NCBI GenBank assembly: GCA_964017045.1
Contig: OZ024808.1
Span: forward strand, 24,907,918 to 24,971,917
Source of the DNA: Omphiscola glabra
Taxonomy: Eukaryota > Mollusca > Gastropoda > Lymnaeidae
Length of the DNA: 64,000 nucleotides
Reading direction: 5' to 3'
Each line of letters opens with the position of its first letter. Positions within the stretch are counted from its first letter, which is position 1. A program made the translations under genes and the position numbers. The notes below the pieces were generated by a model, which did no database searches, had not been told where the DNA came from, and saw only the letters and a program-made list of their open reading frames with translations. Positions 12,561 through 24,829 of this stretch are shown one piece after another.

Positions 12561-13479
12561 CCGTGTTTTCATTACTGTTTTGGGCTATTAACTTTGTTAT
12601 TTGATCAAAGTCTTTGTTTCATTGTAAGAAGCATCTGATTGTTTAACCTAACAGCAGCGGCGTAGCTAGTGTTAGGGCCACCCGGATTAAGCCAGAATTT
12701 TTTACTACTCCTCTCATGAAAAATTCTTTTGGCCTACTTTGTCAAAAGTATTAACCCTCAACATTTTGCCCAATTACCGTCCCGGCGAACTTCTCCACCT
12801 ACCTAATGATTACTAGCGTAGGGTTAACATTTAAAAAAAACAACAAATTACACATGTTGTTAAATTTTAAAAAAAATATTTTCTTTTGTTCATAAGCCGT
12901 ATCCATATTTTTTGGTATAAATAACAAAATTGTTTGGTCAGATATTCAAGATAATTTCTCGATCAATGAAAATGTAATTGATTAAGCAACAGATTGATAA
13001 GTGTTTCAAAAATAGAATCGGAAACTCTGTTTCTTTTTCTTTTCCCCCACTGAAACGAAACAATTACATTATAATCCAGCCTTATTTGATAATTCGACAT
13101 TTTAAAACTGTTCAAATGAGAGCCAAACACCAATGAGAGTCTTCAACGGCTCTTACGTAAGTGATTACAAAGTTCTCTTTGAGACTAAGTTAATTGAATA
13201 AACTTAAAACGTCCGTCTACTTCTTGACCCCAGGCCTTCCAACCCCCAGTGCATGATACCCTCACACAGTTACTCTTGTAACCAGTCAAATATCCTCATC
13301 AACACCAGGCACAGAAACATTGCAAATCCCATTTACATTCATAGGAGCCATAATGACCAATACATTGATCGTGGGCCCTTAATATATAGAAGAAGAAGAG
13401 GTACGCGCCATTTTTGTGTTTTGAATGGATTAAGTAACCTTTGAAGCGTCTAAAGCAATTTGAGGGTCACGAAGACATT
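12561..13479. other. non-genic spacer
   Basis: AT-rich and without a supported exon. At 12656 the phrase CAGCGGCGTAGCTAG resembles CAGTGGCGTAGCAAG at 33089 and may be a solo end of a dispersed DNA transposon. No partner inverted end was found. Confidence 0.35.
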
Positions 13480-13720
13480 CATAAACACACAAATATATTG
13501 CATTTAAACTTTCCTATACATACAAATGTAGCGTTCAAACATTCATAAACACACAAAGATATTGCGTTTAAACTTTCCCAAACACAAATGTAGCGTTCAA
13601 ACATTCATAAGCACACAAAGATATTGCGTTTAAACTTTCCTAAACATAAAAATGTAGCGTTCAAACATTCATAAACACACAAATAGATTGCGTTTAAACT
13701 TTCCTAAACTTTTAAATATG
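13480..13720. repeat. ~65-bp tandem repeat, about 4 copies
   Basis: The unit holds CATAAACACACAAATATATT, GCGTTTAAACTTTCCTAAAC and ATGTAGCGTTCAAACATT in that order. The final copy is truncated. Confidence 0.85.
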
Positions 13721-13795
13721 ATAGTTTCAAGGCACTCCACGATTTGAATTTCTGAAAGCATCATGTGAACGAAATAAACAAAATAATAACTTAGC

Positions 13796-14303
13796 AGATT
13801 GCCTGCACCATTAGATCAAAGATTGCCTGCACCATTAGATCAAAGATTGCCTGCACCATTAGATCAAAGATTGCCTGCACCATTAGATCAAAGATTGCCT
13901 GCACCATTAGATCAAAGATTGCCTGCACCATTAGATCAAAGATTGCCTGCACCATTAGATCATAGATTGCCTGCACCATTAGATCAAAGATTGCCTGCAC
14001 CATTGGATCAAAGATTGCCTGCACCATTGGATCAAAGATTGCCTGCACCATTAGATCAAAGATTGCCTGCACCATTAGATCAAAGATTGCCTGCACCATT
14101 AGATCAAAGATTGCCTGCACCATTAGATCAAAGATTGCCTGCACCATTGGATCAAAGATTGCCTGCACCATTAGATCAAAGATTGCCTGCACCATTAGAT
14201 CAAAGATTGCCTGCACCATTGGATCAAAGATTGCCTGCACCATTAGATCAAAGATTGCCTGCACCATTAGATCAAAGATTGCCTGCACCATTAGATCAAA
14301 GTT
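13796..14303. repeat. 24-bp minisatellite, 21 near-identical copies
   Basis: The unit is ATTGCCTGCACCATTAGATC plus AAAG. Copies are almost perfect: an A/G change in TTAGAT and one CAAAG/CATAG change are the main variants. This homogeneity suggests recent expansion. The unit is divisible by three and lacks stops on one frame of each strand, so long open frames exist in both directions. I treat them as trivial. Confidence 0.97.
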
Positions 14304-15982
14304 TGAACTCCGTCATGATGACGTCACTTAAATGTAACACAACATCAGAATCACAACCTTCTTTTAAAAAAAAAAATGTTTTATAAATGTAGGTATAATG
14401 TCGTATCTACTTACCTACATTGCCAGATCTTCACCCAAGACGTAACGTATACCAAGACGGATGACACTTTGGAAACAATTCAACGTTTCTTTGATTGAAG
14501 AACCGAGTAGAAACGTATAGTTTTTTGTTATACGGAACACCAAATATCTCTAATCCAAAGTCATTTGTATTTATTACACCTGTTGATATGAATGTTCTAG
14601 ATAAACTGTTTTGCCATTTTGTGTCGGCCCCTTGCAAGCACTTAGATGAGTTTGCATACAAAGTTGAGAACTGTTAAAAAAGTTACAGCAATTTAAGACG
14701 ATGCCATAGCAACATATTGGAAAAAGTGATCCTATTTTTTTTTAATAAAGCTAACTCAAAAAGTTCAATAATTTAAACGATCATCCCTCTGTATGATTGA
14801 TTGATTGATTGGATATTTATAGAGCGGTGGTATCTATGCAAACGGATCATTTTTATTTTTTGGTTGAAAAATGTTACTTCACAGCGTATTTAATTTATTA
14901 AAAGATCTACAACAGATACGTAATGAAATTTTAAAAATCAAACATATGAAATAATACTTGATTAAGTTTTTAAAAATAAAATTTAATTGTTTTTGTTGAA
15001 AAATTATATTAAGATAATTTGAACCCCCAAAGTACCCCCCCCCCCCCCCCCAAAAAAAAATAGTGTTTAAATTCAATCAAAGGAAATGTGGTCACTATTT
15101 GATAACGAACAGTTACTAAGATTGTCAAAAGATAAAGGCACAATATCCGAAGAAGTTGTTGGAAGCACCAACAGAATGTCTTTCAATACACTAACAGATC
15201 CGTCATATTAAATCCCACGGTCGTCAGGCGAGGTCCCACCAGAGATGTGAAACGAGCATTGTCTCCCCGACTCACTCACCACACGTGCAGGTAGGGGGGG
15301 GGGGCGCTCACTGCTGCCACACGGCGGGACGCTGAATGATTCTCTGATAGTTTCAGTTGTGTTGGCGAGATGGGAACAGCTCGAGGGATGGGGTGGGGTG
15401 GGGTGGGGGTGTAGGCCCGATATTGTATAATAGCTAACTGGTCATTGTGACAGGTGGAAAGTATTTAAGGGTTGGGGGGGGGGGGGTCGTCTGATGTAGT
15501 GAGAGGCGTTATTCTCACTTTAAAAAAAAAAATTCATTTTGACGCGTTTATGAAGACTCTTGATAGAAGCATATCGTAATGAACATTGGGAGACACCATT
15601 ATTATTTTAATTATTATAAGCAGATTTTCACCACGCTGTACATACACTTTAACAAACATAATCATGAACTTAAAATTAACATACATTAATGAAATAAAAC
15701 AAAACAAATGTGTATTCGCTCCAACCACTCCATAACTTTTTAAATGTCAAGCCATGGACGGCACCCAGCAGCATCGTTTATCGGTCAGGGGGGGGGGATC
15801 AGTCAGGATATTAGAGTTTAAAGAGATGTGTTTTGAGTGAAGTTTTGAAGGCTTTGATGGTTGGTATGTCAGCTAGAGCCTTTGATTCCGTGAACAACTC
15901 AGTTTGTTTAATCACATCTTTTAGATTCAATGAAATGGTTTTCCTTCGTCACCTTTCGAACAGACTCTTCTGCCTACCCCAC
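14304..15982. other. non-genic stretch with SINE-like tail and homopolymers
   Basis: At 14786-14835 a (TGAT)n run followed by GGATATTTATAGAGCGGTGG matches the 3' end of the SINE at 30604 and is probably a short truncated copy. A C18/A9 homopolymer block lies at about 15035-15060, and G-runs lie near 15294, 15474 and 15788. I saw no supported gene. Confidence 0.4.
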
Positions 15983-16442
15983 TTTCATATACATAGAGAG
16001 TGATACTAGCACGTCCCACTTCATAGACACAGAGAGTGATACTAGCACGTCCCTGCACTTCATAGACATAGAGAGTGAAACTAGCACGCCCCACTTCATA
16101 GAAATAGAGAGTGATACTAGTACGCCCCACTTCATAGAAATAGAGAGTGATACTAGCACGTCCCACTTCATAGACATGGAGAGTGATACTAGCACGTCCC
16201 ACTTCATAGACATGGAGAGTAATACTAGCACGTCCCACTTCATAGACATAGAGAGTGAAACTAGCACGCCCCACTTCATAGAAATAGAGAGTGATACTAG
16301 CACGTCCCACTTCATAGACATATAGAGTGATACTAGCACGTCCCACTTCATAGACATGGAGAGTGATACTAGCACGTCCCACTTCATAGACATGGAGAGT
16401 GATACTAGCATGTCACACATCATAGACATAGACAGTGATACC
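15983..16442. repeat. 36-bp minisatellite, about 12 copies
   Basis: The unit contains AGAGAGTGATACTAGCACGT followed by CCCACTTCATAGACAT. The 36-bp period leaves frames open on both strands. A second, unrelated ~35-bp tandem (GCAGTCATGGACACACAG) follows at about 16480-16665. Confidence 0.93.
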
Positions 16443-16839
16443 CTGCAATAGTTGCTGACATCCTGAGTGTGAAATTGTGGAGCAGTCATGGACACACAGG
16501 GTCATCTGGTGTAGCAGTCATGGACAAACAGGGTCATCTGGTGTAGCAGTCATGGACACACAGTCATACTTTGCTTCAATTATGGAGACAGATAGTCAAA
16601 TGGTGCAGCAGTAATGGACACACAGAGTGTGTATCGTCGAACAGTCATGGACACACAGAGGGGGGATATTGTCAACATTTTTATAAAAATTCACACTATT
16701 AATGTTGCTATTTCGTATCTTTTTCCTTTAAAAGATAAAAAAAAGTAGAATTTATTTCATCTGAATATAAATAATTATAGGGAGATCTGTAATTGAGATC
16801 ATTTTAAGTTTGTCGTGTTAAAAGTAAACACATGAATTT

Positions 16840-17205
16840 TAAACATATTTATGAAGTGTTTACAACATATTTATGAAGTGTTTACAACATATTTATGAAG
16901 TGTTTTCAGTATATTTATCAAGTGTTTTCAATATATTTATCAAGTGTTTTCAATATAATTTATCAAGTGTTTTCAATATATTTATCAAGTGTTTTCAATA
17001 TATTTATCAAGTGTTTTCAACATATTTATGAAGTGTTTTCAAAATATTTAATTGGGGTTTTCAATATATATATATCAAGTGTTTTCAACATATTTGTATG
17101 GGGGTTTTCAATATATTTATGAAGTGTTTTCAAAATATTTATTTGGGGTTTTCAATATATTTATTAAGTGTTTTCAACATATTTATGAAGTGTTTCAACT
17201 CCATG
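16840..17205. repeat. 22-bp AT-rich minisatellite, about 16 copies
   Basis: The unit is CAAGTGTTTTCAATATATTT plus AT. Variants with GAAGTG, or GGGG for AGTG, appear toward the right. It ends at unique sequence near 17200. Confidence 0.92.
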
Positions 17206-18595
17206 TTCACCACAACGACCAAGCTAGATCGCTCAGAATGACACAAAACTTGCTCAGAAGACATTTGTGGACAGCGTTTTGACTGACACATTCTGTTTCA
17301 AGCAGACGCGGGACAAACAGAAACCTCGACCTTCAAATAAATTAGTCCCTATTTATTGTGTGTGTGTGTTTTATTTTGCATGCCATTTTTAACAACAATA
17401 AATTATTATTTAAATCTAGGGTTGCTAATGTAGGCAGGGCAGTTATTACGTCTCGTTCTGGGAGTTAAGCGGTTCAGAACAAAAATGGCATTTGAACACA
17501 CACAAAAAAAGGCAATTGACTATGATGAGTCGATTGTTTTGCCACGTGATAAGCGTAAGTACGAGTAAGACTTCCGGTAGGCTGTCTGCAACACACTGGT
17601 CGCTCACAAATTTTTCTTCAAACAACTTTCTTCCTTTAATCATAACTGAATTATAATTATTGTCACATTTATGAATGTCATTTAAAGAAACGCGTGTATT
17701 CAAGAATATTTTGAAAAGTAAAATTTTTAATTAACATTGGGGAAGCGCTGATGGAGACAAACATTGTGCTTTAAAATTAATGATAATGGCAATGGCTGAT
17801 CAGCTGTTATCTGTTGTTATGTGTTGTTATGTGTAGCAGAAAGCCTACCAATGGCTGGTACGTATCACGTGACAAAACAAGGAAGTGACTCATCGTAGTC
17901 CATTGTTTTTACAATGAATGTAAAACAGTTTAGTGCAAGCTGAATAATGGAACTAAGCATTGATTGATATTTTGGACAGTTTGGTGATAGTGTACTTAAA
18001 TTGAGTTTATTTTAAGGAAATAAGTAGAAGAAGGCAAGGGAAGGACACAACAAATTAACGTAAGCGTTGGTAGAAAGCCTGCTTCGGCTAAGAAAATTAA
18101 GGGAGAAACAAATAAAGATAGACTAAAATCACTTACCTGATGCTTGGAGAGTTTCAGGGGGGGGGGGGAAGGCATTATTCGCAGTTTAGTAAACTGATTG
18201 TGGTCACGTTATTATATACCTATTCCATTTATTACAAGCAGGGTAAATTATTTGGTGGTTTCTTTGGGAAGGGTAACAAACTAAAATTTAAATATTACCA
18301 GTGGGCTCAATTCTTTGTTTGTTTTTTTTTGTTGGTTCTTTTTTTCTGTGGGGGGAAGAGACGGGTAAAATACTTAGATTTAAATATTAAAACATTAACT
18401 GTAGGGTAAATTGTAAGTGGGTCACGTTTGTTTGTGCGAACATCACTTCCCCGTAATGACCAGCTTCAAGTCAGGGGACAAAACCGCGGAAAAAAAACTA
18501 CTCACATCTATTACCTCGCTTTAAGTTTTTACACATGGCCACAGGATGATTATAAATATAATATGCCAATTTATAAAAATGTTTCGTCCAACATC
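17206..18595. other. non-genic spacer
   Basis: No exon, RNA gene or element was recognised. There is a short GT run near 17360 and a G run near 18160. Confidence 0.4.
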
Positions 18596-18835
18596 TGGAA
18601 TACATTCTCATATTATGTTAATAAACTCTGTTGCTTTATTATGTTAATAAACTCTGTTGCTTTATTATGTTAATAAACTCTGCTAATTTATTATGTTAAT
18701 AAACTCTGCTGTTTCTTTGTTTTTTTGTTTTTTTACTAAGCACGTGATGACGTAGGACTGCACACACACACAATCACACACAGAGAGACTCACTGGCACA
18801 CACACACTGACACACACACACACACATTGTTCCCT
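18596..18835. repeat. ~26-bp tandem repeat and CA microsatellite
   Basis: TTATGTTAATAAACTCTGTT plus GCTTTA is repeated four to five times up to about 18715. CA-rich dinucleotide tracts follow at 18760-18830. Confidence 0.85.
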
Positions 18836-19015
18836 GAAAACCACTTTCTTTTGACTGCACACAGCGTTTTACGGTAATTTCACCAGAACGTAGCATCAAA
18901 TAAGTTAGCAACACTCAATATGTTTATCTTTAATCACATCACCAAATCGCGACATTTACACTAATTAGTAAATGTGCTTTTTAACTCGCAAAGTTAGTTA
19001 TCATTTAAATTATTG

Positions 19016-19590
19016 TAGAGCCCCATGTTGTCACATTGCGGAGCCCAATAGTGTCAGATTGCGGAGCCCAATAGTGTCACATTGCGTAGCCCCATGCTGT
19101 GACATTGCGTAGCCTTATGTTGTCACATTGCGGAGCCCAATAGTGTCAGATTGCGGAGCCCCATATTGTCACATTTATGAGCCCAATAGTGTCAGATTGC
19201 GAGCCCCATGGTGTCAAATTGTGGAGCCCCATGTTGTCACATTGCGGAGCCCAATAGTGTCAGATTGCGAGCCCCATAGTGTCACATTACGTAGCCCCAT
19301 GGTGTGACATTGCGTAGCCTTATGCTGTCACATTGCGTAGCCCATGGTGTCATATTTCGTAGCCCTATGGTATCAAATAGAAGAGCCCCATTGTGTCACA
19401 TTGTGGCGCCCCATGGTGTCGAATAGCAGAGCCCCATGGTGTTAGATTGTGGCGCCCCTTGGTTTCACATGGCAGAGCCCCATGGTGTCACATTGTGGCG
19501 CCGCATGGTGTCACATAGCAGATCCCCATGGTGTCACATTGTGGTGCCCCATGATGTCACATTGCGGCGCCCCATGGTGTCACGTGCTAT
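19016..19590. repeat. 22-24-bp minisatellite, about 24 copies
   Basis: The unit is based on ATTGCGGAGCCCCATGGTGT plus CAC. The left half carries AATAGTG and ATGTTG variants. The right half carries GTGGCGCCCC and GCAGAGCCCC variants, so monomer types are segregated along the array. Confidence 0.92.
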
Positions 19591-20699
19591 AAATGAGACT
19601 TAACTCTCTTAATATTTTGCATCTTTTCTTTTTTTAAAAATTCTTATGTTCCCCAATATGTACCAATTTAAAATGTTGCTCACGGTGATTAAATGCATTT
19701 AGTGTGTACTCGTGACGTACTCTATTATACACATCTTTAGGGGTTTCGGTTTGGGAATTTCGACGTTTTTAATAAATTGAACTATTTCTTCTAAGTAATA
19801 AATTAATCAGTAGAAAGGATTTTTAAAAGACCGAATTCTAAATGCCCCAAACATTTTAAGGCTGTTTTTATGTGGACAAAAAATAATGGGCGCCTTGGAA
19901 TTAAAAAAAAAAAAAAATATAATCTGTAAGTTAGAGTATGTTGAAAACAAGAAGAAGTAAGATACTAGAAACTAATAAATAAATAGCTCATTGCTCTGAA
20001 ATTACATCGAGAAATGAATTGAAATGATTAATTTGGGAGGAGAAAAAAAAATTTATATTAAGCACTCATGCTGATTATTGTCTTTTTTAAAAAAAACTTA
20101 GCTTGGGAAATATGAGAAACAAACAAACGTGGGGGTATCAAGGGTGGCACTGAAACAAAGAGAGCGTAAACATCGCTTCTTGCGGGTCTTTTCTACTTTA
20201 TATGCTTTTATAAAAATTAAAAAAAATAAACATTACGCCCGTAATCTATCCCATCCCTTTCCTTTTCTTAAGCCCCCGGTCAGATGTGAGCCGCTGCAAA
20301 GCGATATCAATTAATTGAAGCTGTTTTGAACCCTAGCTCCGCCCCTCCACGTCACGACCTATCGCTGTGGACTTACTTCTCCTCTTTTATTTCCTTCTTC
20401 CCTATTTAACCTTTCTCCCACTTACTTTCTGTCACAACTCTTTTGCTGCCCCTTTGGACACTACTTCTAAGCTAAGTGCTACATTACAATTTTTTGATAC
20501 ATTTTTTAAAAATTGTATTCCTTTTTCTGTTTGTTCGCTGATGAAGACTTCCTGCCGACACGTTCGTTGTCTTGTTGCGTTCCTTTTATCAGGTTTAACC
20601 TTACTGTGTTTTACTAATTTCCAAAAATCCCCAATAAAGGGATTAGATGGCGATGCAGTGAACTGAGAGGAAAGAAATTATTTAGAGTCAAATTGTATT
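19591..20699. other. spacer with a LINE 3' scrap and a hammerhead-like motif
   Basis: At about 19640-19672 a 33-bp segment (AAATTCTTATGTTCCCCAAT onward) is identical to 22724-22756 in the LINE, so it is a small 3' LINE fragment. At 20538 the plus strand has CTGATGAAGACTTCCTGCC then GACACGTTCG, an intact CTGATGA box with GACAC in place of GAAAC (copy C of the motif at 8792 and 32592). No gene was supported. Confidence 0.4.
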
Positions 20700-20984
20700 T
20701 TTTAAAGATATATTAAATGTGTTTTTTTTCTCTATCAGCCCTACTCAAGCTACTTGAATTGAGTTCAGAAATAACAAACATGATTTGGAAACAAAATCGG
20801 GAAAAAGTAGGCCGCGACCACGGGCAGGCTACTCTGTTTTACAGACAATTGGACGTAACCAGAAGAACAAAATATGAGAAGCTTAATTGGAAGAAGTCGT
20901 TTTATTTTATCGAACTTAAATCAGAAATCAATCAGAAATCATACCAATTCCAAAGAAAAATAAGGTAACTTGCAATAATGAATT

Positions 20985-21330
20985 ACGTCCTGTTGCACTT
21001 ACCTCTATTGAATTGATGACTTACGTCCTGTCACACTTACCTCTATTGTAATGATGACTTACGTCCTGTCGCACTTAGCTCTATTGTAATGATGACTTAC
21101 GTCCTGTCGCACTTACCTCTATTGTAATGATGACTTACGTCCTGTCACACTTACCTCTATTGTAATGATGACTTACGTCCTGTCTCACTTAGCTCTATTG
21201 TAATGATGACTTACGTCCTGTCGCACTTAGCTCTATTGTAATGATGACTTACGTCCTGTCACACTTACCCCTATTGTAATGATGACTTACGTCCTGTCGC
21301 ACTTAGCTCTATTGTAATGAAATGTTTTGA
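20985..21330 (+). repeat. 38-bp tandem expansion inside the LINE, about 9 copies
   Basis: The unit GATGACTTACGTCCTGTCGC plus ACTTACCTCTATTGTAAT is a copy of the RT coding phrase for LRPVALTSI. The coding text continues on both sides, so the array arose within an existing LINE insertion. The 38-bp unit breaks the reading frame. Confidence 0.9.
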
Positions 21331-21671
21331 GAAATTTATTCTGAGACAAATTTTGAATGAAGTACAGCAAAAACCTTACCCCTACCATTTTGCTGATAAA
21401 CCTGCCAGAAGTACGGAGGATACTATCTCCTTATTGTTGGAGAGACTTTACCTTCACCCGGACAGTCCTAAAAAATATGCCAGAGTTCTTTTCTTAAACT
21501 TCTCATCAGCATCTAACACTATCCAACCACACCGTATGATCAAGAAACTTTCCTCGTAAGGTGTACATTTAAATATTCAAGCAGGGATACTGAACTTTTT
21601 AACAAATCGCCCACAATATGTCAATGTAAATGACCATTGATCTGTAACTAGAGAAATAAGCACCGGGGCGC

Positions 21672-22082
21672 CACAAGGCTGCGTTCTCTCCTCTGTCCTG
21701 TATACAATATATCACAAGGCTGCGTTCTCTCCCCTGTCCTGTATACAATATATCACAAGGCTGCGTTCTCTCCCCTGTCCTGTATACAATATATCACAAG
21801 GCTGCGTTCTCTCCCCTGTCCTGTATACAATATATCACAAGGCTGCGTTCTCTCCCCTGTCATGTATACAATATATCACAAGGCTGCGTTCTCTCCCCTG
21901 TCCTGTATACAATATATCACAAGGCTGCGTTCTCTCCCCTGTCCTGTATACAATATATCACAAGGCTGCGTTCTCTCCCCTGTCCTGTATACAATATATC
22001 ACAAGGCTGCGTTCTCTCCCCTGTCATGTATACAATATATCACAAGGCTGCGTTCTCTCCCCTGTCCTGTATACAATATGTA
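21672..22082 (+). repeat. 41-bp tandem expansion inside the LINE, 10 copies
   Basis: The unit CACAAGGCTGCGTTCTCTCC plus CCTGTCCTGTATACAATATAT copies the RT phrase QGCVLSPVLYTIY. Copies are nearly identical. One in a few carries TCATG for TCCTG (21860 and 22025). The 41-bp unit rotates through all three frames. Confidence 0.93.
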
Positions 22083-23392
22083 CCAATGATACTCAGAGCT
22101 CAGGCGACACCGTGCCAATCATAAAATTGACTTTACATCACCATCGTTGGCTTAATATCTGAGGGAGATGGCTTTTACCGCAACTTAGTAACAAGTTTTA
22201 TCAATTGGTGCGATGAAAATTTTCTCCGGCTGAATGTCCCACAAACAAAGGAAATGATTGTTGATTTCAGGAAGGGGGAGCACCAGATTGCAGATCTCAA
22301 CACAAAAAATCAAAGTGTAGAGAAAGTAGAGGCATATACGTACTTAGGTGTCACCATTAATAATAAGTACGGTCAAATGCTGTATAAGAAGTTCAACCAA
22401 AGACTTTTCTAATTAAAAAAAAAGTACAATTTCGGGGTAAACATGATGACGATGAACAATTGGAAACCTACTTAATTTCGGTATTACCTGCTGGTGTGGG
22501 AATTCATTGTCTGATATTAAACACTGAATAAAGTGACGAATCAAGAAAGCTAGGAACATAACACAAACTAAACATCCTTCACTTGAAGAACTATTTGAAG
22601 AAAGATGTTATTGTAAAACTAGACGCTTTTGGATGATACATCCCAACCACTTCATCACAGATACTTAGGATCGGCCAGTTCGGGGCGAATTATTTCTCTC
22701 ACAGCGAGGACTGAAAGATTTACAAATTCTTATGTTCCCCAATATGTACCAATTTACCAGCATACTCCCCAAGAAGTCTCAAATCTTAAAGAGAACTAAT
22801 ACGTCCCTAATATGACTAAGAGAGTAAAATGAATTACTGTTTTTTTTCCACTAGTGGAATAATTTAATTTAGATGTCTTGTGTTCAAATTGTTTTATTTA
22901 TGTGCTGAAAATATATCTGTAGAATGAAATCAAAAAGCATTTACATTTGTTTGGATCAATAAATAATCTTATCTTAAAATGCTTTATCCTGCGAATTGTT
23001 TGATTCATAACCTCAAACCAATAAGTGGGACTTGTCTCACCACCAAATTGACGATCGTGACGTATTTCCTGTTATAGAATTTTTTACAAAGACGTTTGGC
23101 AAGTTTCTTGATAAAACATGGCGCCCACTTTTCTTTTTTTAAGTATCAAAATTTTAATGTTATATTAAAATCAAAAGGTAAACATCTCATATACATACTA
23201 TATATAGAGTTAGAAAATACTGCCGTGTTTAGTTCTTAACAAACATTATGCTTTCCTTATGAATACCTTTCCTTAACTAAAGCCATTGCCCAGCACAACC
23301 CATACCAAGCTGAAAGCAAGCTGGTAGTATTCATTATTGGGAAAAAAAAGTGTCCTTTAAAATTTTTAAAATATGTTCGTCAATAAGGAATG

Positions 23393-23750
23393 ATGGCTAA
23401 TGCGAAGAGATAGCATCCACGGCTAACGCGAAGAGATAGCATCCACGGCTAACGCGAAGAGATAGCATCCACGGCTAACGCGAAGAGATAGCATCCACGG
23501 CTAACGCGAAGAGATAGCATCCACGGCTAACGCGAAGAGATAGCATCCACGGCTAACGCGAATAGATAGCATCCACGGCTAATGCGAAGAGATAGCACAG
23601 TGACTTTAGGGTCCAGGTTAGGTTTAGGGTTACATTTAGGACATTTTTTCATTATTTTTAAACGCTTTATTTTTAATTTTACGGGCCACGGCAATCAAGT
23701 TAGCGGCCATAGTAAAAAACGTGGATGCTATCTCTTCGCATTTACCGGAA
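23393..23750. mobile_element. fold-back element with one arm amplified into a 26-bp array
   Basis: GGCTAACGCGAAGAGATAGC plus ATCCAC is repeated eight times at 23395-23602. At 23721-23745 the exact inverse, GTGGATGCTATCTCTTCGCA, occurs once. The ~120 bp between them include AGGTTAGGTTTAGGGTTA. The simplest reading is a MITE-like element with terminal inverted repeats whose left terminus expanded in tandem. No clear target duplication was identified. Confidence 0.65.
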
Positions 23751-24691
23751 TGATTATTAAAGATGAATAACTAACAATAGATTATCTAGAAACCATTTAA
23801 ATATGAGGCACAGTCTGACCTTCTCTAGCAGTCAAATCTCCCATCACTATTATGGGATTAGTAGTTGTCTGATCATTCCTGACTTATGACTTTAGGAACT
23901 GAAGTTTGTTAATAGTCGAAAAATCTGCATTCTCCAATTACCTCACTAAGCCTCTGTTCACAACTGAAGTGCATTGATCAACAGAGATACATCAATCTCT
24001 GTCTCTATAGTGCAATGTTTAACGAGTCGTCTTACATCACACTGTCTCCTGCATCATTCCAGGCGTTTTTACAGTCGAGGTTTCATTTATCGTGCTCCCT
24101 CTAAAGTGTCTCCATATATGTTAGTTAGCATCCTTTCATGACACGTCTCTCCCTTTGGTTGCACTCTGTACCGATTCTATCTAGCCTCTACTGCACTGAT
24201 CCTCATACTTTTTCCCCACTGCAATAACGTCATGGACATTTTCATCGGCAACTGTTCACCAATAAATTGCCAGATCTGGTACGCAGAGTGAAGTTGGAGT
24301 AAGCACTACTGGGTTTCTGTTTGGATGCGCCATGCAAATTGCATTGTGCGACAAAATATTTCGTTAGTCTCTTTGTTTTGTTTCTTTCAAATATTCTGTG
24401 TTGCCCACAAGATCTGAGTAACTTGATCCAAGTAACGGTTGAACACAGTGTATCCGTAACAGTTGTGCTCCTATTGAATTGTTTACCAATCTTAAACTTG
24501 ACTTTAAAAATATACTTTATAGTTTCAGAGCTCGTGAGTGATAGAGGATTGAAGTCCATTATCATGTAAACGGTCAATTGACTTGTGAGGACGACATATA
24601 GAGGTCTAAAAATCAGGTCAAAGGTCAGGCGATTTCCAAGCAGAATTCACAAGTGTTGATCGTGACCCGAATATACCAACCCATCTCTTAA
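23751..24691. other. intergenic, upstream of the exchanger gene
   Basis: No repeats and no supported exon. It probably holds the promoter or a 5' untranslated exon of the exchanger gene, but I could not locate a TATA box or initiator with confidence. Confidence 0.35.
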
Positions 24692-24829
24692 AGAGCGACT
24701 TCTACAGAGCATACAGATTTTTGTTTAGGGCGCGCTCAACACGTCATACGTAATCTCTCGCCAGATGACAGCGCCCATACCGAAGAATCTACGAATCCTG
24801 GTTCGATTACGTCGGACGATGAGTACTTA

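Larger units (their letters stand above)
20700..22980 (+). mobile_element. decayed non-LTR retrotransposon (LINE), reverse-transcriptase remnant
   Basis: Broken frames spell successive reverse-transcriptase regions. These are PIPKKNKVTCNNELRPVALT (about 20939-21000), a block with RSTEDTISLLLERL (21317-21559), GAPQGCVLS (about 21667), FINWCDENFLRLNV, KEMIVDFRKGE and EAYTYLGVTINN (about 22200-22370). Near 22620-22720 there is a C-terminal part with LDDTSQPLHHRYLGSA and ISLTARTERF. The YADD catalytic segment is not readable, and stops and frameshifts are frequent, so it is inactive. The 3' end finishes in AATAAATAATCTTATCTTA, a typical LINE tail. The protein phrases look CR1/Rex-like, but the clade is not proven. 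Confidence 0.85.

Noticed and set aside
13791..14386. Long open frames on both strands (8-residue repeats)
   Set aside because: A 24-bp stop-free unit makes frames on both strands automatically. There is no evidence for expression.
21317..21559. Stand-alone gene encoding an 80-residue protein
   Set aside because: The sequence is an internal piece of a reverse transcriptase with matching RT pieces on both sides in other frames.
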